Shown here piece after piece: positions 47,685-56,217 of a stretch of DNA of 64,000 nt. The stretch's first letter is position 1, and every line of letters starts with the position of its first letter. The notes below the pieces were generated by a model. That model saw only the letters and a list, made by a program, of their open reading frames with translations. It was not told the DNA's origin and did not search any database. The stretch is from Gordonia zhaorongruii (lineage in GTDB: Bacteria > Actinomycetota > Actinomycetes > Mycobacteriales > Mycobacteriaceae). The stretch lies in assembly GCF_007559005.1 (NCBI RefSeq), contig NZ_CP041763.1, forward strand, positions 2,946,463-3,010,462, given 5' to 3'. Both the position numbers and the translations under genes were made by a program.

Positions 47685-48899
47685 TCGAGCGACAGACGAC
47701 GCCGCACGCGCGATGGCCAGCTCCTCGTTCGTCGGAACCACCAGGACCTCGACTCTCGAGTCGTCTGCGGAGATACGACGCGGTTCACCGTTGCGGACCG
47801 CATTGCGCTCCGGGTCGATGACGATGCCGTAGCCCTCGAGATCGGCGAGCGAGTCGGCGCGCACCGGCGCCGCGTTCTCCCCGACACCTGCGGTGAAGAT
47901 GATCGTGTCGACTCGACCGAGCTCGATCATGTAGGCGCCGATGTACCGGCGCAGACGGTGCAGATACACGCGGTACGCACGATCTGCGTCCTCGTCACCT
48001 GCCTCGACGCGCTCGAGGATCGCACGGAAGTCGTTCTCACCGCACAGCCCCTTGAGTCCGGACTGCTTGTTGAACAGCTTGTCGATCTCATCGATCGACA
48101 TCCCGCCCACCCGGGACAGCTGGAAGACGATGCCGGCGTCGATGTCGCCGGTGCGGGTCCCCATCACGAGGCCTTCGAGCGGCGTCATCCCCATCGTGGT
48201 GTCGATGGGCGTACCGCCGCGGACCGCGGACGCGGATGCGCCGTTCCCCAGGTGCAGCACGATCTGATTGAGGTCGGCGAGGTCACGTTCGAGGAACTCG
48301 GCAGCCAGCTGCGACACGAATTCGTGACTGGTCCCGTGGAAGCCGTAGCGGCGGATCGCGTACTCCTCGGCCACTTCCCGATCGAGAGCGTAATTCGCCG
48401 CCTCGGCGGGGAGATCACTGAAGAACGCGGTATCGAAGACTGCGACGGCCGGGACGTCGGGCAGCAGTTTCGAGACGGCTTCGATTCCGACGAGGTTCGG
48501 TGGATTGTGCAACGGCGCCAGGGGGGAGATGCGTTCGATCTCCGAGCGGACCTTCTCGTCGATGAGCGTCGGCTGGGAGAAGCTGCGGCCACCGTGCACC
48601 ACCCGGTGGCCGACCGCGGACAGGCCGGATTCCGCGATGTCGACGCCGGAGTCCTGGAACAGCTCGAGCACCAGCGCGATCGCAGCCTGGTGGTCGGCGA
48701 GCTCGCACTCCCGCTTCACCTCATCACCGCGGTACCAGTGCGTGACCTTCGAGGTCGTCTCGCCGATCCGCTCCACGAGCCCGTCCGCGACGACCTCCTC
48801 GTCACCGGGATGGATCACCTGATACTTCAGCGACGAGGATCCGGCGTTGACCACCAGAACGGTGCCGTCGATGGGCGAGTTCTCGGCTGTGTCTGTCAT
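47673..48899 (-). CDS. ackA: Acetate kinase
   Basis: A 408-aa kinase interconverting acetyl phosphate and acetate with ATP. VLVVNAGSSSLKY begins the fold, VGHRVVHGG, VFDTAFF, YGFHGTSHEFVS and LHLGNGASASAV carry the active-site residues, and FTAGVGENAAPVR ends the second lobe. The start is three bases after the pta stop. It forms tetR-pta-ackA. A tandem 23-bp duplication covers the stop and may have changed the last residues. Confidence 0.96.
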   Translation of the reverse strand: MTDTAENSPIDGTVLVVNAGSSSLKYQVIHPGDEEVVADGLVERIGETTSKVTHWYRGDEVKRECELADHQAAIALVLELFQDSGVDIAESGLSAVGHRVVHGGRSFSQPTLIDEKVRSEIERISPLAPLHNPPNLVGIEAVSKLLPDVPAVAVFDTAFFSDLPAEAANYALDREVAEEYAIRRYGFHGTSHEFVSQLAAEFLERDLADLNQIVLHLGNGASASAVRGGTPIDTTMGMTPLEGLVMGTRTGDIDAGIVFQLSRVGGMSIDEIDKLFNKQSGLKGLCGENDFRAILERVEAGDEDADRAYRVYLHRLRRYIGAYMIELGRVDTIIFTAGVGENAAPVRADSLADLEGYGIVIDPERNAVRNGEPRRISADDSRVEVLVVPTNEELAIARAASSVARSAR

Positions 48900-48902
48900 C
48901 GG

Positions 48903-50990
48903 TCACTTCCCGTTCTTGAGGTTCTGCGCCTGGATGGCGGTGATCGCGACGGTGTTCACGATGTCGGACACCAATGCCCCTCGCGACAAGTCGTTCATCG
49001 GTTTGTTGAGCCCCTGCAAGACCGGGCCGATGGCGATGGCACCGGCGCTTCGCTGGACCGCCTTGTACGTGTTGTTGCCGGTGTTGAGGTCGGGGAAGAT
49101 CAGCACCGTCGCACGACCCGCCACGTCGGAATCGGGCATCTTGGTTGCCGCCACACTCGGCTCCACCGCCGCGTCGTACTGGATGGGCCCCTCGACGCGG
49201 AGATCGTCGGCGCGCTCACGCACCAGTTCCGTCGCCTGCTGAACTTTCTCGACGTCCTTGCCCGACCCCGAGCCACCCGTCGAGTACGACAGGAGCGCGA
49301 CGCGCGGCTCGATCCCGAACACCTCGGCCGTCTTCGCCGACGAGATCGCGATATCGGCCAGTTCCTCCGCTGTCGGGTCGGGGACCACCGCGCAGTCACC
49401 GTATGCGAGCACCTTGTCGGCCAGGCACATGAAGAACACGCTCGACACCGTGGAGACGCCCGGCACGGTCTTGATGATCTCGAACGCCGGCCGGATGGTC
49501 TGTGCCGTCGTGTGCACCGCCCCGGAGACCATTCCGTCCACGCGCCCGGTGTGCAGCATCATCGTCCCGAAGTACGACTCGTCGCGCACCACCTGAACAG
49601 CGCGGTCGCGCGTCATTCCCTTGTGCTTGCGGAGTTCGGTGTACGCGTCGGCGAACTCGTCGATCAGCTCCGACTCGGTCGGATCGATGACATCCACGTC
49701 GGCCAGGTCGATACCCAGTTCGCTCGCGCGGCGACGCACCGAGTCCGGGTTGCCGAGCAGCGTCAGCTTCGCGACGCCCCGGCGCAGCAGCCGGTCGGTG
49801 GCCCGCAGGATGCGGTCGTCGCCCCCTTCGGGCAGCACGATGTGCTGGACGTCCGATTTCGCCTGCGCGAGCAGCTGGTACTCGAACATCTGCGGTGTCA
49901 TCACCTCGGGCGCATGCAGGTCCAGTTGTCCGACCAGTTCGGCCTGCGACACGTTCTGCTCCATCAGCGTGAGCGCCGCATCGATCTTGCGGACCGATCC
50001 GGTCGCCATCCGGCCCCGCGTGTGCGACGCGATGCGCGCCGTCTCGAAGGTTCCGTGCTCGCAGTTGAGGATGGGCAGCGTGGGGCGCAGGCCGCGCACC
50101 AGCCCGTCGATCATCGGGTGCGGACGCAGCCCACCGTTGAGGATGATGCCCGCCAGTTGCGGGAACCCGGCCGCCGAGTTCGCGTTCACCAAGGCCAGCA
50201 GCACGTCGGAGCGGTCGGCAGGCGCGATCACGACCATCGACTCTCCCAGCCGTTCCAGGATGTGCTCGGCGGTCATCCCGCCGACCATCACATCGAGCGC
50301 TTCCCGGTCGAGAAGCGTCTCGTCACCGCTGTACAACGTGGCGTCGAGGGCTTCACGGAGCTCGGCCATCGTGGGCGCGGTGAGCAACGGCTCCTCCGGC
50401 AGCGCCCACGCCTGGACGCCGGTATCCCGCAATGCGTCGAGAACATCGGTACGCCGGTGCGGTCGGCATCGGTTCGCAACGATGCCGACGGTCGACGCGT
50501 GCGACGACTTGATGTCGGCCATCAGCACGTCGGCGACGGCCTTCACCTCGGCGGGGTCGCGGTCCAGTGCCTTCACCACCAGGATGATCGGCGACGACAG
50601 GTTGGCTGCGATCCGCGCGTTGTAACTCAGCTCGGACGGCGACGCGACGTCCGTGTAGTCCGAGCCGACCACCAGCACGTTGTCGCAGTGCTCGGCGACG
50701 GCGTGATACCTGGCCACGATCTCGCCGATCGCGGCGTCCGGGTCGGCGTGCACCTCGTCGTAGGTGACGCCGATGCACTCCTCGTACGGGATGTCGACGG
50801 AGCAGAACTGCAGCAGCAGATCGAGGATGTAGTCGCGTTCCCCCGCCTCCGACCGGGAGATCGGGCGGAACACGCCGACTCGTCCGCCGGTCGCTGCCAG
50901 CAGCTCCAAGACGCCGAGGGCGACTGTCGACTTGCCGGTGTCCCCCTCGGCGGATGCGATGTACACACTGCGGGCGCCAGAGCCAGTCAT
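48903..50990 (-). CDS. pta: Phosphate acetyltransferase (long form)
   Basis: A 695-aa enzyme. The N-terminal P-loop domain is BioD-like (VYIASAEGDTGKSTVALG), with a DRTGG domain near 205-320, and the C-terminal catalytic PTA_PTB domain at about 370-690 (VLPEGGDDRILRATD, SYSTGGSGSGKDVEKV, FPDLNTGNNTYKAVQRS). It converts acetyl-CoA and phosphate to acetyl phosphate. ATG 50990 is given; the frame is open to GTG 51014, which would start three bases after the TetR stop, so that longer start is also credible. GGAG is nearer than usual (3 nt). Confidence 0.94.
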   Translation of the reverse strand: MTGSGARSVYIASAEGDTGKSTVALGVLELLAATGGRVGVFRPISRSEAGERDYILDLLLQFCSVDIPYEECIGVTYDEVHADPDAAIGEIVARYHAVAEHCDNVLVVGSDYTDVASPSELSYNARIAANLSSPIILVVKALDRDPAEVKAVADVLMADIKSSHASTVGIVANRCRPHRRTDVLDALRDTGVQAWALPEEPLLTAPTMAELREALDATLYSGDETLLDREALDVMVGGMTAEHILERLGESMVVIAPADRSDVLLALVNANSAAGFPQLAGIILNGGLRPHPMIDGLVRGLRPTLPILNCEHGTFETARIASHTRGRMATGSVRKIDAALTLMEQNVSQAELVGQLDLHAPEVMTPQMFEYQLLAQAKSDVQHIVLPEGGDDRILRATDRLLRRGVAKLTLLGNPDSVRRRASELGIDLADVDVIDPTESELIDEFADAYTELRKHKGMTRDRAVQVVRDESYFGTMMLHTGRVDGMVSGAVHTTAQTIRPAFEIIKTVPGVSTVSSVFFMCLADKVLAYGDCAVVPDPTAEELADIAISSAKTAEVFGIEPRVALLSYSTGGSGSGKDVEKVQQATELVRERADDLRVEGPIQYDAAVEPSVAATKMPDSDVAGRATVLIFPDLNTGNNTYKAVQRSAGAIAIGPVLQGLNKPMNDLSRGALVSDIVNTVAITAIQAQNLKNGK

Positions 50991-51017
50991 GCGCTCCAGC
51001 TTATAGGCGATCACCCG

Positions 51018-51566
51018 TCAGCGAACGACGGCACGCACCACCAGGTCGGCGAACTGATCGTCTGTCATGGCGCCGTCCGGAACGAGGAGATACGAGTAGG
51101 CGGCGCGCACGACGAACTCCATCGCCACCCGCGGATCAGGCGACAGGCTCGCGGTCTCGGAGTCGTCGAGATCGGCGAGGCTGACGTCGACGACCATGTC
51201 GACGAGCGTGGGCCCGGACGATTCCGTGGTCGTGACGAGTGCCCGGACGATCTCCTCCGGCTCGTTGCGAAGGACGTACTGGATCGCCTGATGCTGCCGG
51301 ATGTACTCGAGCGACCGCAGCGTTCGCGTGCGGAGCTTGGCCGCGATGTCGGGCTCGTCGACGCCCCATTCGCGCAGGTTCTGTCGCAGCAGGTCCAGCT
51401 CGTGGGCGACGAGAGCCTCGACGAGAGCGTCGCGCCCGCCGAACATCCGATAGGCGGTCGCCCGCGCGACGCCGGCCTGCCGGGCAACCGATGTCAGACT
51501 CAGCGCCTTCGCACCGAAACGGGACACCAGCGCGACGCCGACTTCGAGCATCCGGTCACGGTCCAT
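51018..51566 (-). CDS. TetR-family regulator in the pta-ackA operon
   Basis: A 182-aa regulator. The N-terminal HTH is FGAKALSLTSVARQAGVARATAYRMFGGRDALVEAL; the rest is an all-helical ligand domain. It begins with ATG 51566, with TACCTT six bases upstream, and ends 3-27 bases before pta. Cotranscription suggests autoregulation and control of acetate metabolism, but the ligand is unknown. Confidence 0.8.
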   Translation of the reverse strand: MDRDRMLEVGVALVSRFGAKALSLTSVARQAGVARATAYRMFGGRDALVEALVAHELDLLRQNLREWGVDEPDIAAKLRTRTLRSLEYIRQHQAIQYVLRNEPEEIVRALVTTTESSGPTLVDMVVDVSLADLDDSETASLSPDPRVAMEFVVRAAYSYLLVPDGAMTDDQFADLVVRAVVR

Positions 51567-51572
51567 GGTGAG

Positions 51573-51578
51573 AAGGTA
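51573..51578 (-). promoter_or_regulatory. -10 element (TACCTT) for tetR-pta-ackA
   Basis: TACCTT with a 6-nt spacer to ATG 51566, giving a leaderless start of the operon. Confidence 0.45.
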
Positions 51579-51614
51579 TCGAACGCCGTTCGCCGGGCCG
51601 CGCGGAGACCGTCT

Positions 51615-51998
51615 TTACTCGATGATGTGGATGGCGGCCTCCTCGGCGGTGGCGCCAGCGCCGTCGATGCCCGCGTCCCGTCCGACGAGCTCGGAGTCGA
51701 TGTCCTGACCTGCCCCCTCGTCCGGGGCGATCAGCCGGCCTGCCCGAGATGATCCGGATTCCGCAGCTTCCGGGAAGTCCGGGTCGCGCTCGGCGCCGTC
51801 GGCCGCGATGTCGGGCTCTTCCTCGGTCAGCCGCCCGCCGAGTGACTCGTGCTCGTGCGTCGCCGGCTGGTACTCGGGCGGCGAGTAGCCGCGGTCGAGG
51901 ATGTCGCCGACCTCGGAGTCGTCCAGAGTGTCCTCCGGCTGCAGCTGGTTGCTGTCGTCGAGGTCGTAGTCGTCGTTCCCATCGTCCCGAGCACTCAT
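51615..51998 (-). CDS. DUF5709-like acidic protein
   Basis: A 127-aa acidic, probably disordered protein. NQLQPEDTLDDSEVGDILDRGYSPPEYQP is the characteristic DUF5709 opening, followed by GGRLTEEEPD and RAGRLIAPDEG. The role is unknown. ATG 51998 has TACGCT six bases upstream. Confidence 0.75.
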   Translation of the reverse strand: MSARDDGNDDYDLDDSNQLQPEDTLDDSEVGDILDRGYSPPEYQPATHEHESLGGRLTEEEPDIAADGAERDPDFPEAAESGSSRAGRLIAPDEGAGQDIDSELVGRDAGIDGAGATAEEAAIHIIE

Positions 51999-52004
51999 GA
52001 TTTC

Positions 52005-52010
52005 AGCGTA
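52005..52010 (-). promoter_or_regulatory. -10 element (TACGCT) for the DUF5709 gene
   Basis: TACGCT with a 6-nt spacer to ATG 51998; it abuts the 3' end of the CDF gene. Confidence 0.45.
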
Positions 52011-52016
52011 GGCCGA

Positions 52017-52913
52017 TCAGCGGCGCCATGGTTCGTAGCTGCGCGGATCATCGATCGGTTCCAGGTGGATCGTCGGACGCAGGTCGACGACGGCCGCATT
52101 CAACTCGGCTTCGACCGCTTCGACGAGGTCATGACCGCGTTGCACCGACCACTCTCCGGGCACCAGCATGTGCAATTGCACGTACCGCTGATGTCCGGCC
52201 TCCCGCGTCCGGACGTCATGGAAGTCGACACCGTCTGAGCGGAACCCGTCGAGCACCGAGCCGATCGCGGCGCGCTCCTCTTCGGGGATGACCGTGTCCA
52301 TCAGCCCCATCGTCGAGTCCCGCACCAGCCGCCACCCGACGAAGATGATGTTGAGCGCGACCGCGATGGCGACCAGTGCGTCGAGCATCAGCCAGCCGGT
52401 CAGTCCGACGAGTGCGACACCGACGATCACGCCGGCCGTCGTCCACACGTCGGTGAGCAGGTGCTTACCGTCCGCTTCCAGGGAGACCGCGCGCTGCGCC
52501 CGTCCGACGGACATCAGCTTCCAGGCGACGAGTCCGTTGATGACGCTCGCGACCACGGATATCCCCAGTCCGATGCCCACCGATTCGATCTCGGCCGGGT
52601 GCACCAACCGATCGACCGCCGAGTAGATGATGAACCCGGCCGCGACGACGATCATCGCTCCCTCGCCGACTGCCGAGAAGTACTCGCTCTTCGTGTGACC
52701 GAAGTTGTGGTCGTCGTCGGAGGGTCGTGCGGCGATCTTGAGCGCGATGAAGGCGCCGACCGCGGCGACCAGATTGACGACCGACTCCGCGGCGTCGGAC
52801 AGCAGGCCCACCGAATCGGTGACCAGCCAGGCCCCGGTCTTCAATGCGATCGTGGCGACGGCAGCAGCGATACTCAGCAGCGCCCATCTACTCAGATCCC
52901 GGGTCCCCGACAT
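52017..52913 (-). CDS. Cation diffusion facilitator (CDF) metal exporter
   Basis: A 298-aa transporter with six TM segments. The metal site uses DSVGLLSDAAES (TM2) and DGKHLLTDVWTT (TM5, H-x3-D), with HNFGHTKSEYFSA between TM2 and TM3. A cytoplasmic C-terminal domain ends in HLEPID. Zn2+, Mn2+ or Fe2+ are possible; the H/D pairing suits zinc. GGAGG touches the ATG at 52913, which is unusually close. The frame is open far upstream, but that part shows no conservation and overlaps the divergent gene. Confidence 0.88.
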   Translation of the reverse strand: MSGTRDLSRWALLSIAAAVATIALKTGAWLVTDSVGLLSDAAESVVNLVAAVGAFIALKIAARPSDDDHNFGHTKSEYFSAVGEGAMIVVAAGFIIYSAVDRLVHPAEIESVGIGLGISVVASVINGLVAWKLMSVGRAQRAVSLEADGKHLLTDVWTTAGVIVGVALVGLTGWLMLDALVAIAVALNIIFVGWRLVRDSTMGLMDTVIPEEERAAIGSVLDGFRSDGVDFHDVRTREAGHQRYVQLHMLVPGEWSVQRGHDLVEAVEAELNAAVVDLRPTIHLEPIDDPRSYEPWRR

Positions 52914-52990
52914 CCTCCGATTCTGGCACCGAAGTGTCTCCCGAGTCGGATTCGGGCACGGACCGATGGGTAACCGGGCACGATGGAGGC

Positions 52991-53584
52991 ATGCTCGACG
53001 AGTTGAACTCCCAGGCCCGGGCGCTGTACGCCGCCGGGGACTTCGCTCGCGCGCTCGCAGACTATTCGGTACTCCGCGAGATCCGCTCACGCCGCGAAGG
53101 ACCGTACTCGGTGAAGTACCTTGCCGCCCTTCACGACTGCGTCCGCTGCATGTCGCGTCTGCGCCTCTGGACCGACTCGGATCTGCTGTGCAGCGAACTG
53201 CACAGCAGATACGTTCGCACCCACGGCCGCGGAGGCGATCACACCGTCGACGTCGCACGGCACTGGGGGTGGGCGCTGGCGCACCTGAATCGCGACGACG
53301 GGGTAGCCGCACTCTGCGTGACGACCGCCGACGCGGTGTGGGTGTCCGATCCGGTGGGTGCCGACCTGCTTCTCGGTGCAGCGGCGTCCCAGGATGTCGA
53401 CTCCGCGGGCCTGGCCCGATCCGGCCTGATCGACGGGGTCACGCTGGCACATCCGCCCGAGCTCGTGGACGCATTGGTCGCCTGGCGCGACCGGCTCGAC
53501 GCCGATCACGACGCACGAGCCTCGGCCATGGCGGCCGGTCTGGCGCCTCGGGACAGCGAGTCGACAGCAGTCAGCGCCCGGTAG
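52991..53584 (+). CDS. TPR-like protein of unknown function
   Basis: A 197-aa helical protein. LNSQARALYAAGDFARALADYSVLREIRSR has the spacing of a tetratricopeptide unit and further helices follow. Nothing identifies partners. GGAGG lies one base before ATG 52991, again unusually close. It is divergent from the CDF gene and convergent with the HdeD-like gene, whose stop is four bases away. Confidence 0.6.
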   Translation: MLDELNSQARALYAAGDFARALADYSVLREIRSRREGPYSVKYLAALHDCVRCMSRLRLWTDSDLLCSELHSRYVRTHGRGGDHTVDVARHWGWALAHLNRDDGVAALCVTTADAVWVSDPVGADLLLGAAASQDVDSAGLARSGLIDGVTLAHPPELVDALVAWRDRLDADHDARASAMAAGLAPRDSESTAVSAR

Positions 53585-53587
53585 CGG

Positions 53588-54352
53588 TCAGCGTTCGCCG
53601 GCCGCGCCGTCTGCCCCGGCAGCGCCGGTTCCCTGATCGGCGCCTGTTGCATCGTCGGCGTCGCCGACACTGTCATGAGCAGTGGCGCCGCCGGTGGTGC
53701 CGACAGCGTCGTCGGCGTCGAGGGTGTCCGCGTCGTCTGCAGCCGCCGCTTTCGCCTTCGTCGCCTTCCGCTTCCGCAGCTTGGATTCCTTTCGCACCTG
53801 CTGACGCGGCAGCGTCAGCAGGGTTGCGATGCTGGTGGCGATCAGCAAGACGGCGAGAATCCACAGGATGGTCGACAACGTCCAGATCGCGGGGAGCACG
53901 ATCATCGCGATGCCCGCGCCGATCGACACGACGCCGCCGATGATCACCAGCCACCGCGGAACGACGGCGACGTTCAATCGCGCCCCGAACAGATCCTGTA
54001 TGCCGGCGAAGATCCAGCCGACACCGATGACCACACCCAGCAGAGTCAACGATTCCACCGGATTCAGCACGGCCAGCACGCCGGCTGCCAGCACGACGAC
54101 TCCCAGGCCCGCGAGGACCATGCGAAGCACGAACGGAGCCGCCGTCGTCGCGAAGGCGAGGAACAGCCGGAACAGGCCGACGACGACCAGCGATGCACCG
54201 AACAGGACCGCGACCACCGCGAGAGTCACGTCGGGCCAGGCGAGGGCGATGACACCGAGCACGATGCCGACGACCGACGACGCGACCAGCATCGAACGCA
54301 CGGCGTTCACTGCGTCGTCGGGCAGGGCTGATGGGGCGCGATGAACTGTCAT
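53588..54352 (-). CDS. HdeD/DUF308 membrane protein
   Basis: A 254-aa protein with six TM segments in three repeated pairs (SVVGIVLGVIALAWPDVTLAVVAVLFGASLVVVGLFRL and so on), then a basic Lys/Arg stretch and an acidic Asp/Gly/Ala tail rich in ADDAD. HdeD-type proteins are stress-linked. ATG 54352 is chosen because TACGCT stands seven bases upstream; ATG 54379 would overlap the divergent start. Confidence 0.75.
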   Translation of the reverse strand: MTVHRAPSALPDDAVNAVRSMLVASSVVGIVLGVIALAWPDVTLAVVAVLFGASLVVVGLFRLFLAFATTAAPFVLRMVLAGLGVVVLAAGVLAVLNPVESLTLLGVVIGVGWIFAGIQDLFGARLNVAVVPRWLVIIGGVVSIGAGIAMIVLPAIWTLSTILWILAVLLIATSIATLLTLPRQQVRKESKLRKRKATKAKAAAADDADTLDADDAVGTTGGATAHDSVGDADDATGADQGTGAAGADGAAGER

Positions 54353-54359
54353 GCCCGAA

Positions 54360-54365
54360 AGCGTA
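54360..54365 (-). promoter_or_regulatory. -10 element (TACGCT) for the HdeD-like gene
   Basis: TACGCT with a 7-nt spacer to ATG 54352. It overlaps by two bases the opposed -10 for the gene at 54378. Confidence 0.45.
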
Positions 54366-54369
54366 ACGT
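54364..54369 (+). promoter_or_regulatory. -10 element (TAACGT) for the thioesterase-like gene
   Basis: TAACGT with an 8-nt spacer to ATG 54378. It is opposed to and overlaps the other -10, so the two promoters cannot be occupied together. Confidence 0.4.
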
Positions 54370-54377
54370 CCAGTGAC

Positions 54378-55244
54378 ATGTCACAGCACTCCTTCTTCGT
54401 GCCGGGGGAATCGGGTCGCCTCCAACCGACTCCGATGGCCCACAGTCTGTGGGGTCCCGACTCGTTGAACGGCCCGGCCGTGTGCGGTGCGGCCGCGTAC
54501 GCCGCCGAACGCGAGAACAGCAGGGAGGGCTGGCTTCCGACCCGGTTCACCCTGGAGCTGTTCAAGAACGCACGGAGTCTGCCGACGAGCTTGCGCACCG
54601 AGGTGCTGCGCGACGGCCGCCGGATCCGCGTCGTGCAGACGACTGTCCGCCAGCATGAGGCAGGCGATGAGACGGGTGTGGTCGTCGCGCAGGGGAACAC
54701 AGTATTCCTGAAGCAGGGTGACAATCCGCCGGGAGCCCGATGGTCGCGCCCCGACGAGCAGCGCGATGTCCCCACGGTCGATGCCTCCGACCTGCACACC
54801 CGGTTCCACGACGATGTTCAGGGCTGGGGCCCCGACATGGCCGACTATCAGAACGCCCGGCGCAGGCGCCTGTGGAGCCACCCGCTCCGGGTGGTGCCCA
54901 ACGACGCGCTGACTCCGTTCCAGCGGGCCGTCATCTCCGCGGAGGGCACCAGCCTGTGCACCAACTGGGGTGAGGGTGGCATCGGGTTCATCAACTGCGA
55001 CCTGACCGTCGCTCTCAGCCGCCTCCCAGTCGGCGACCGACTCGGCGTCGAATCGGATGCGCACCTGGAGAACGACGGCGTCTCGACCGGCACCGCCGCT
55101 CTCTTCGACGAGCAGGGGCAATACGGAATCGGCCTGGTGACCGCGATCGACAACAGCCGCGCCATGATCGATTTCAACTCGGTCGTGCCGCCCATCGCGA
55201 AGGCGCTCGGCACCGAATTCCCGGGCGACGACCGTAACGTCTGA
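54378..55244 (+). CDS. Thioesterase-like superfamily (double hotdog) protein
   Basis: A 288-aa protein with the pattern of 4HBT_3/TesB-like proteins: GPAVCGAAAYAAER, WLPTRFTLELFKNARS, LRTEVLRDGRRIRVVQTTVRQ in the first half and GTSLCTNWGEGGIGFINCDLTVALSRLPVGDRLGVES in the second. It should hydrolyse an acyl-CoA; chain length is unknown. ATG 54378 is preferred over ATG 54351 because of the -10 and because the latter would overlap the divergent start. Confidence 0.75.
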   Translation: MSQHSFFVPGESGRLQPTPMAHSLWGPDSLNGPAVCGAAAYAAERENSREGWLPTRFTLELFKNARSLPTSLRTEVLRDGRRIRVVQTTVRQHEAGDETGVVVAQGNTVFLKQGDNPPGARWSRPDEQRDVPTVDASDLHTRFHDDVQGWGPDMADYQNARRRRLWSHPLRVVPNDALTPFQRAVISAEGTSLCTNWGEGGIGFINCDLTVALSRLPVGDRLGVESDAHLENDGVSTGTAALFDEQGQYGIGLVTAIDNSRAMIDFNSVVPPIAKALGTEFPGDDRNV

Positions 55245-55271
55245 CGACGACCACCTGCCCGGTTTCTCGCC

Positions 55272-55277
55272 TATCGT
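55272..55277 (+). promoter_or_regulatory. -10 element (TATCGT) for leaderless nfo
   Basis: TATCGT, six bases, then ATG 55284; no Shine-Dalgarno. Confidence 0.5.
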
Positions 55278-55283
55278 TGACGT

Positions 55284-56066
55284 ATGCGCATCGGAGCACA
55301 CCTTCGCCAGGACGAGAACCCCGTCGCGACCGCGAACGACCTCGGTATCGACATCTTCCAGATGTTCGTCACCGACCCCCAGGGATGGGCCAAACCCGAA
55401 ACGCACCCGCACGCCGCACAGATCCGCGATTCGCCGATCGACGTGGTCGTGCATTCGAGCTATCAGATCAACGTCGCGAGCCTGAACAACCGGCTGCGGA
55501 TGCCGTCGCGGAAGGCCGTCGAGCAGCAGGCGGCCGCGGCGAAGGAACTCGGCGCGATCGGCCTCGTCGTCCACGGCGGACATCTTCGAGACGGCGAGGA
55601 CCCCGCGAAGGGCTTCGACAACTGGCGCAAGCTGTTCGATCGCCAGGCCGACAAGGGCGGATTCGGCGTACCGATACTGATCGAGAACACCGCGGGCGGC
55701 AGCCACGCGATGGCCCGCACCCTCGAGTCCATCGAGCGACTGTGGGACGCCGTCGGCGATTTCCCGGAGGCCGGTTTCTGCCTCGATACGTGCCATGCCT
55801 GGGCCGGCGGCGAGGATCTCGTCGGCCTCGCCGACCGCATCAAGGCGATCACCGGCCGGATCGACCTGGTCCACCTGAACAATTCGCGCGACGAATTCGA
55901 CTCGGGGCGCGACCGGCACGCCAACATCGAGTCCGGCCACATCGATCCGGACGTCCTCGCGGAACTGATGCGCACCGCGGATGCCCCCGGCGTCCTGGAG
56001 ACGCCGGCAGACGGTGTGGCGGCCGACCTCGAATACCTTCGCAGCACCGCGAGAGGCGACGTCTGA
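55284..56066 (+). CDS. nfo: Endonuclease IV (deoxyribonuclease IV)
   Basis: A 260-aa AP endonuclease of the TIM-barrel Nfo family. RIGAHLR opens the barrel; metal ligands are in VVVHSSYQIN, GLVVHGGHL, ILIENTAGG, GFCLDTCHAWAGG and VHLNNSRDEFDSGRDRHANIESGHI, all present. It cuts at abasic sites in base excision repair with zinc/manganese. It corresponds to end (Rv0670). It stands alone between a thioesterase and fadE5. Confidence 0.93.
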   Translation: MRIGAHLRQDENPVATANDLGIDIFQMFVTDPQGWAKPETHPHAAQIRDSPIDVVVHSSYQINVASLNNRLRMPSRKAVEQQAAAAKELGAIGLVVHGGHLRDGEDPAKGFDNWRKLFDRQADKGGFGVPILIENTAGGSHAMARTLESIERLWDAVGDFPEAGFCLDTCHAWAGGEDLVGLADRIKAITGRIDLVHLNNSRDEFDSGRDRHANIESGHIDPDVLAELMRTADAPGVLETPADGVAADLEYLRSTARGDV

Positions 56067-56143
56067 ACGACTTCGGTTACATGCGCTTGCAATTGTTAGC
56101 GGGGCCACACTCATCCTCGGTTGTTCCGCCGAACGTCGAGAGT

Positions 56144-56172
56144 TATCCTGTCAATAGTTACCGGCCAGTAAC
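56144..56172 (+). promoter_or_regulatory. fadE5 promoter: -10 element (TATCCT) with overlapping 16-bp dyad
   Basis: TATCCT at 56144-56149 is followed at 56157-56172 by GTTACCGGCCAGTAAC, a dyad with one central mismatched pair. The dyad covers the expected transcription start, so a bound repressor would block it. A TetR-type fatty-acid regulator is likely. fadE5 itself has a Shine-Dalgarno (AGGAAG). Confidence 0.55.
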
Positions 56173-56217
56173 ATCGCCGGGCAGCGACCCTCCCCCACTT
56201 ATCGGTTAGGAAGAACC

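Noticed and set aside
47958..51752. A 1264-codon plus-strand open frame opposite ackA, pta and tetR
   Set aside because: It is antisense to three clear genes, has biased Arg/His/Gly composition and no domain; typical high-GC shadow.
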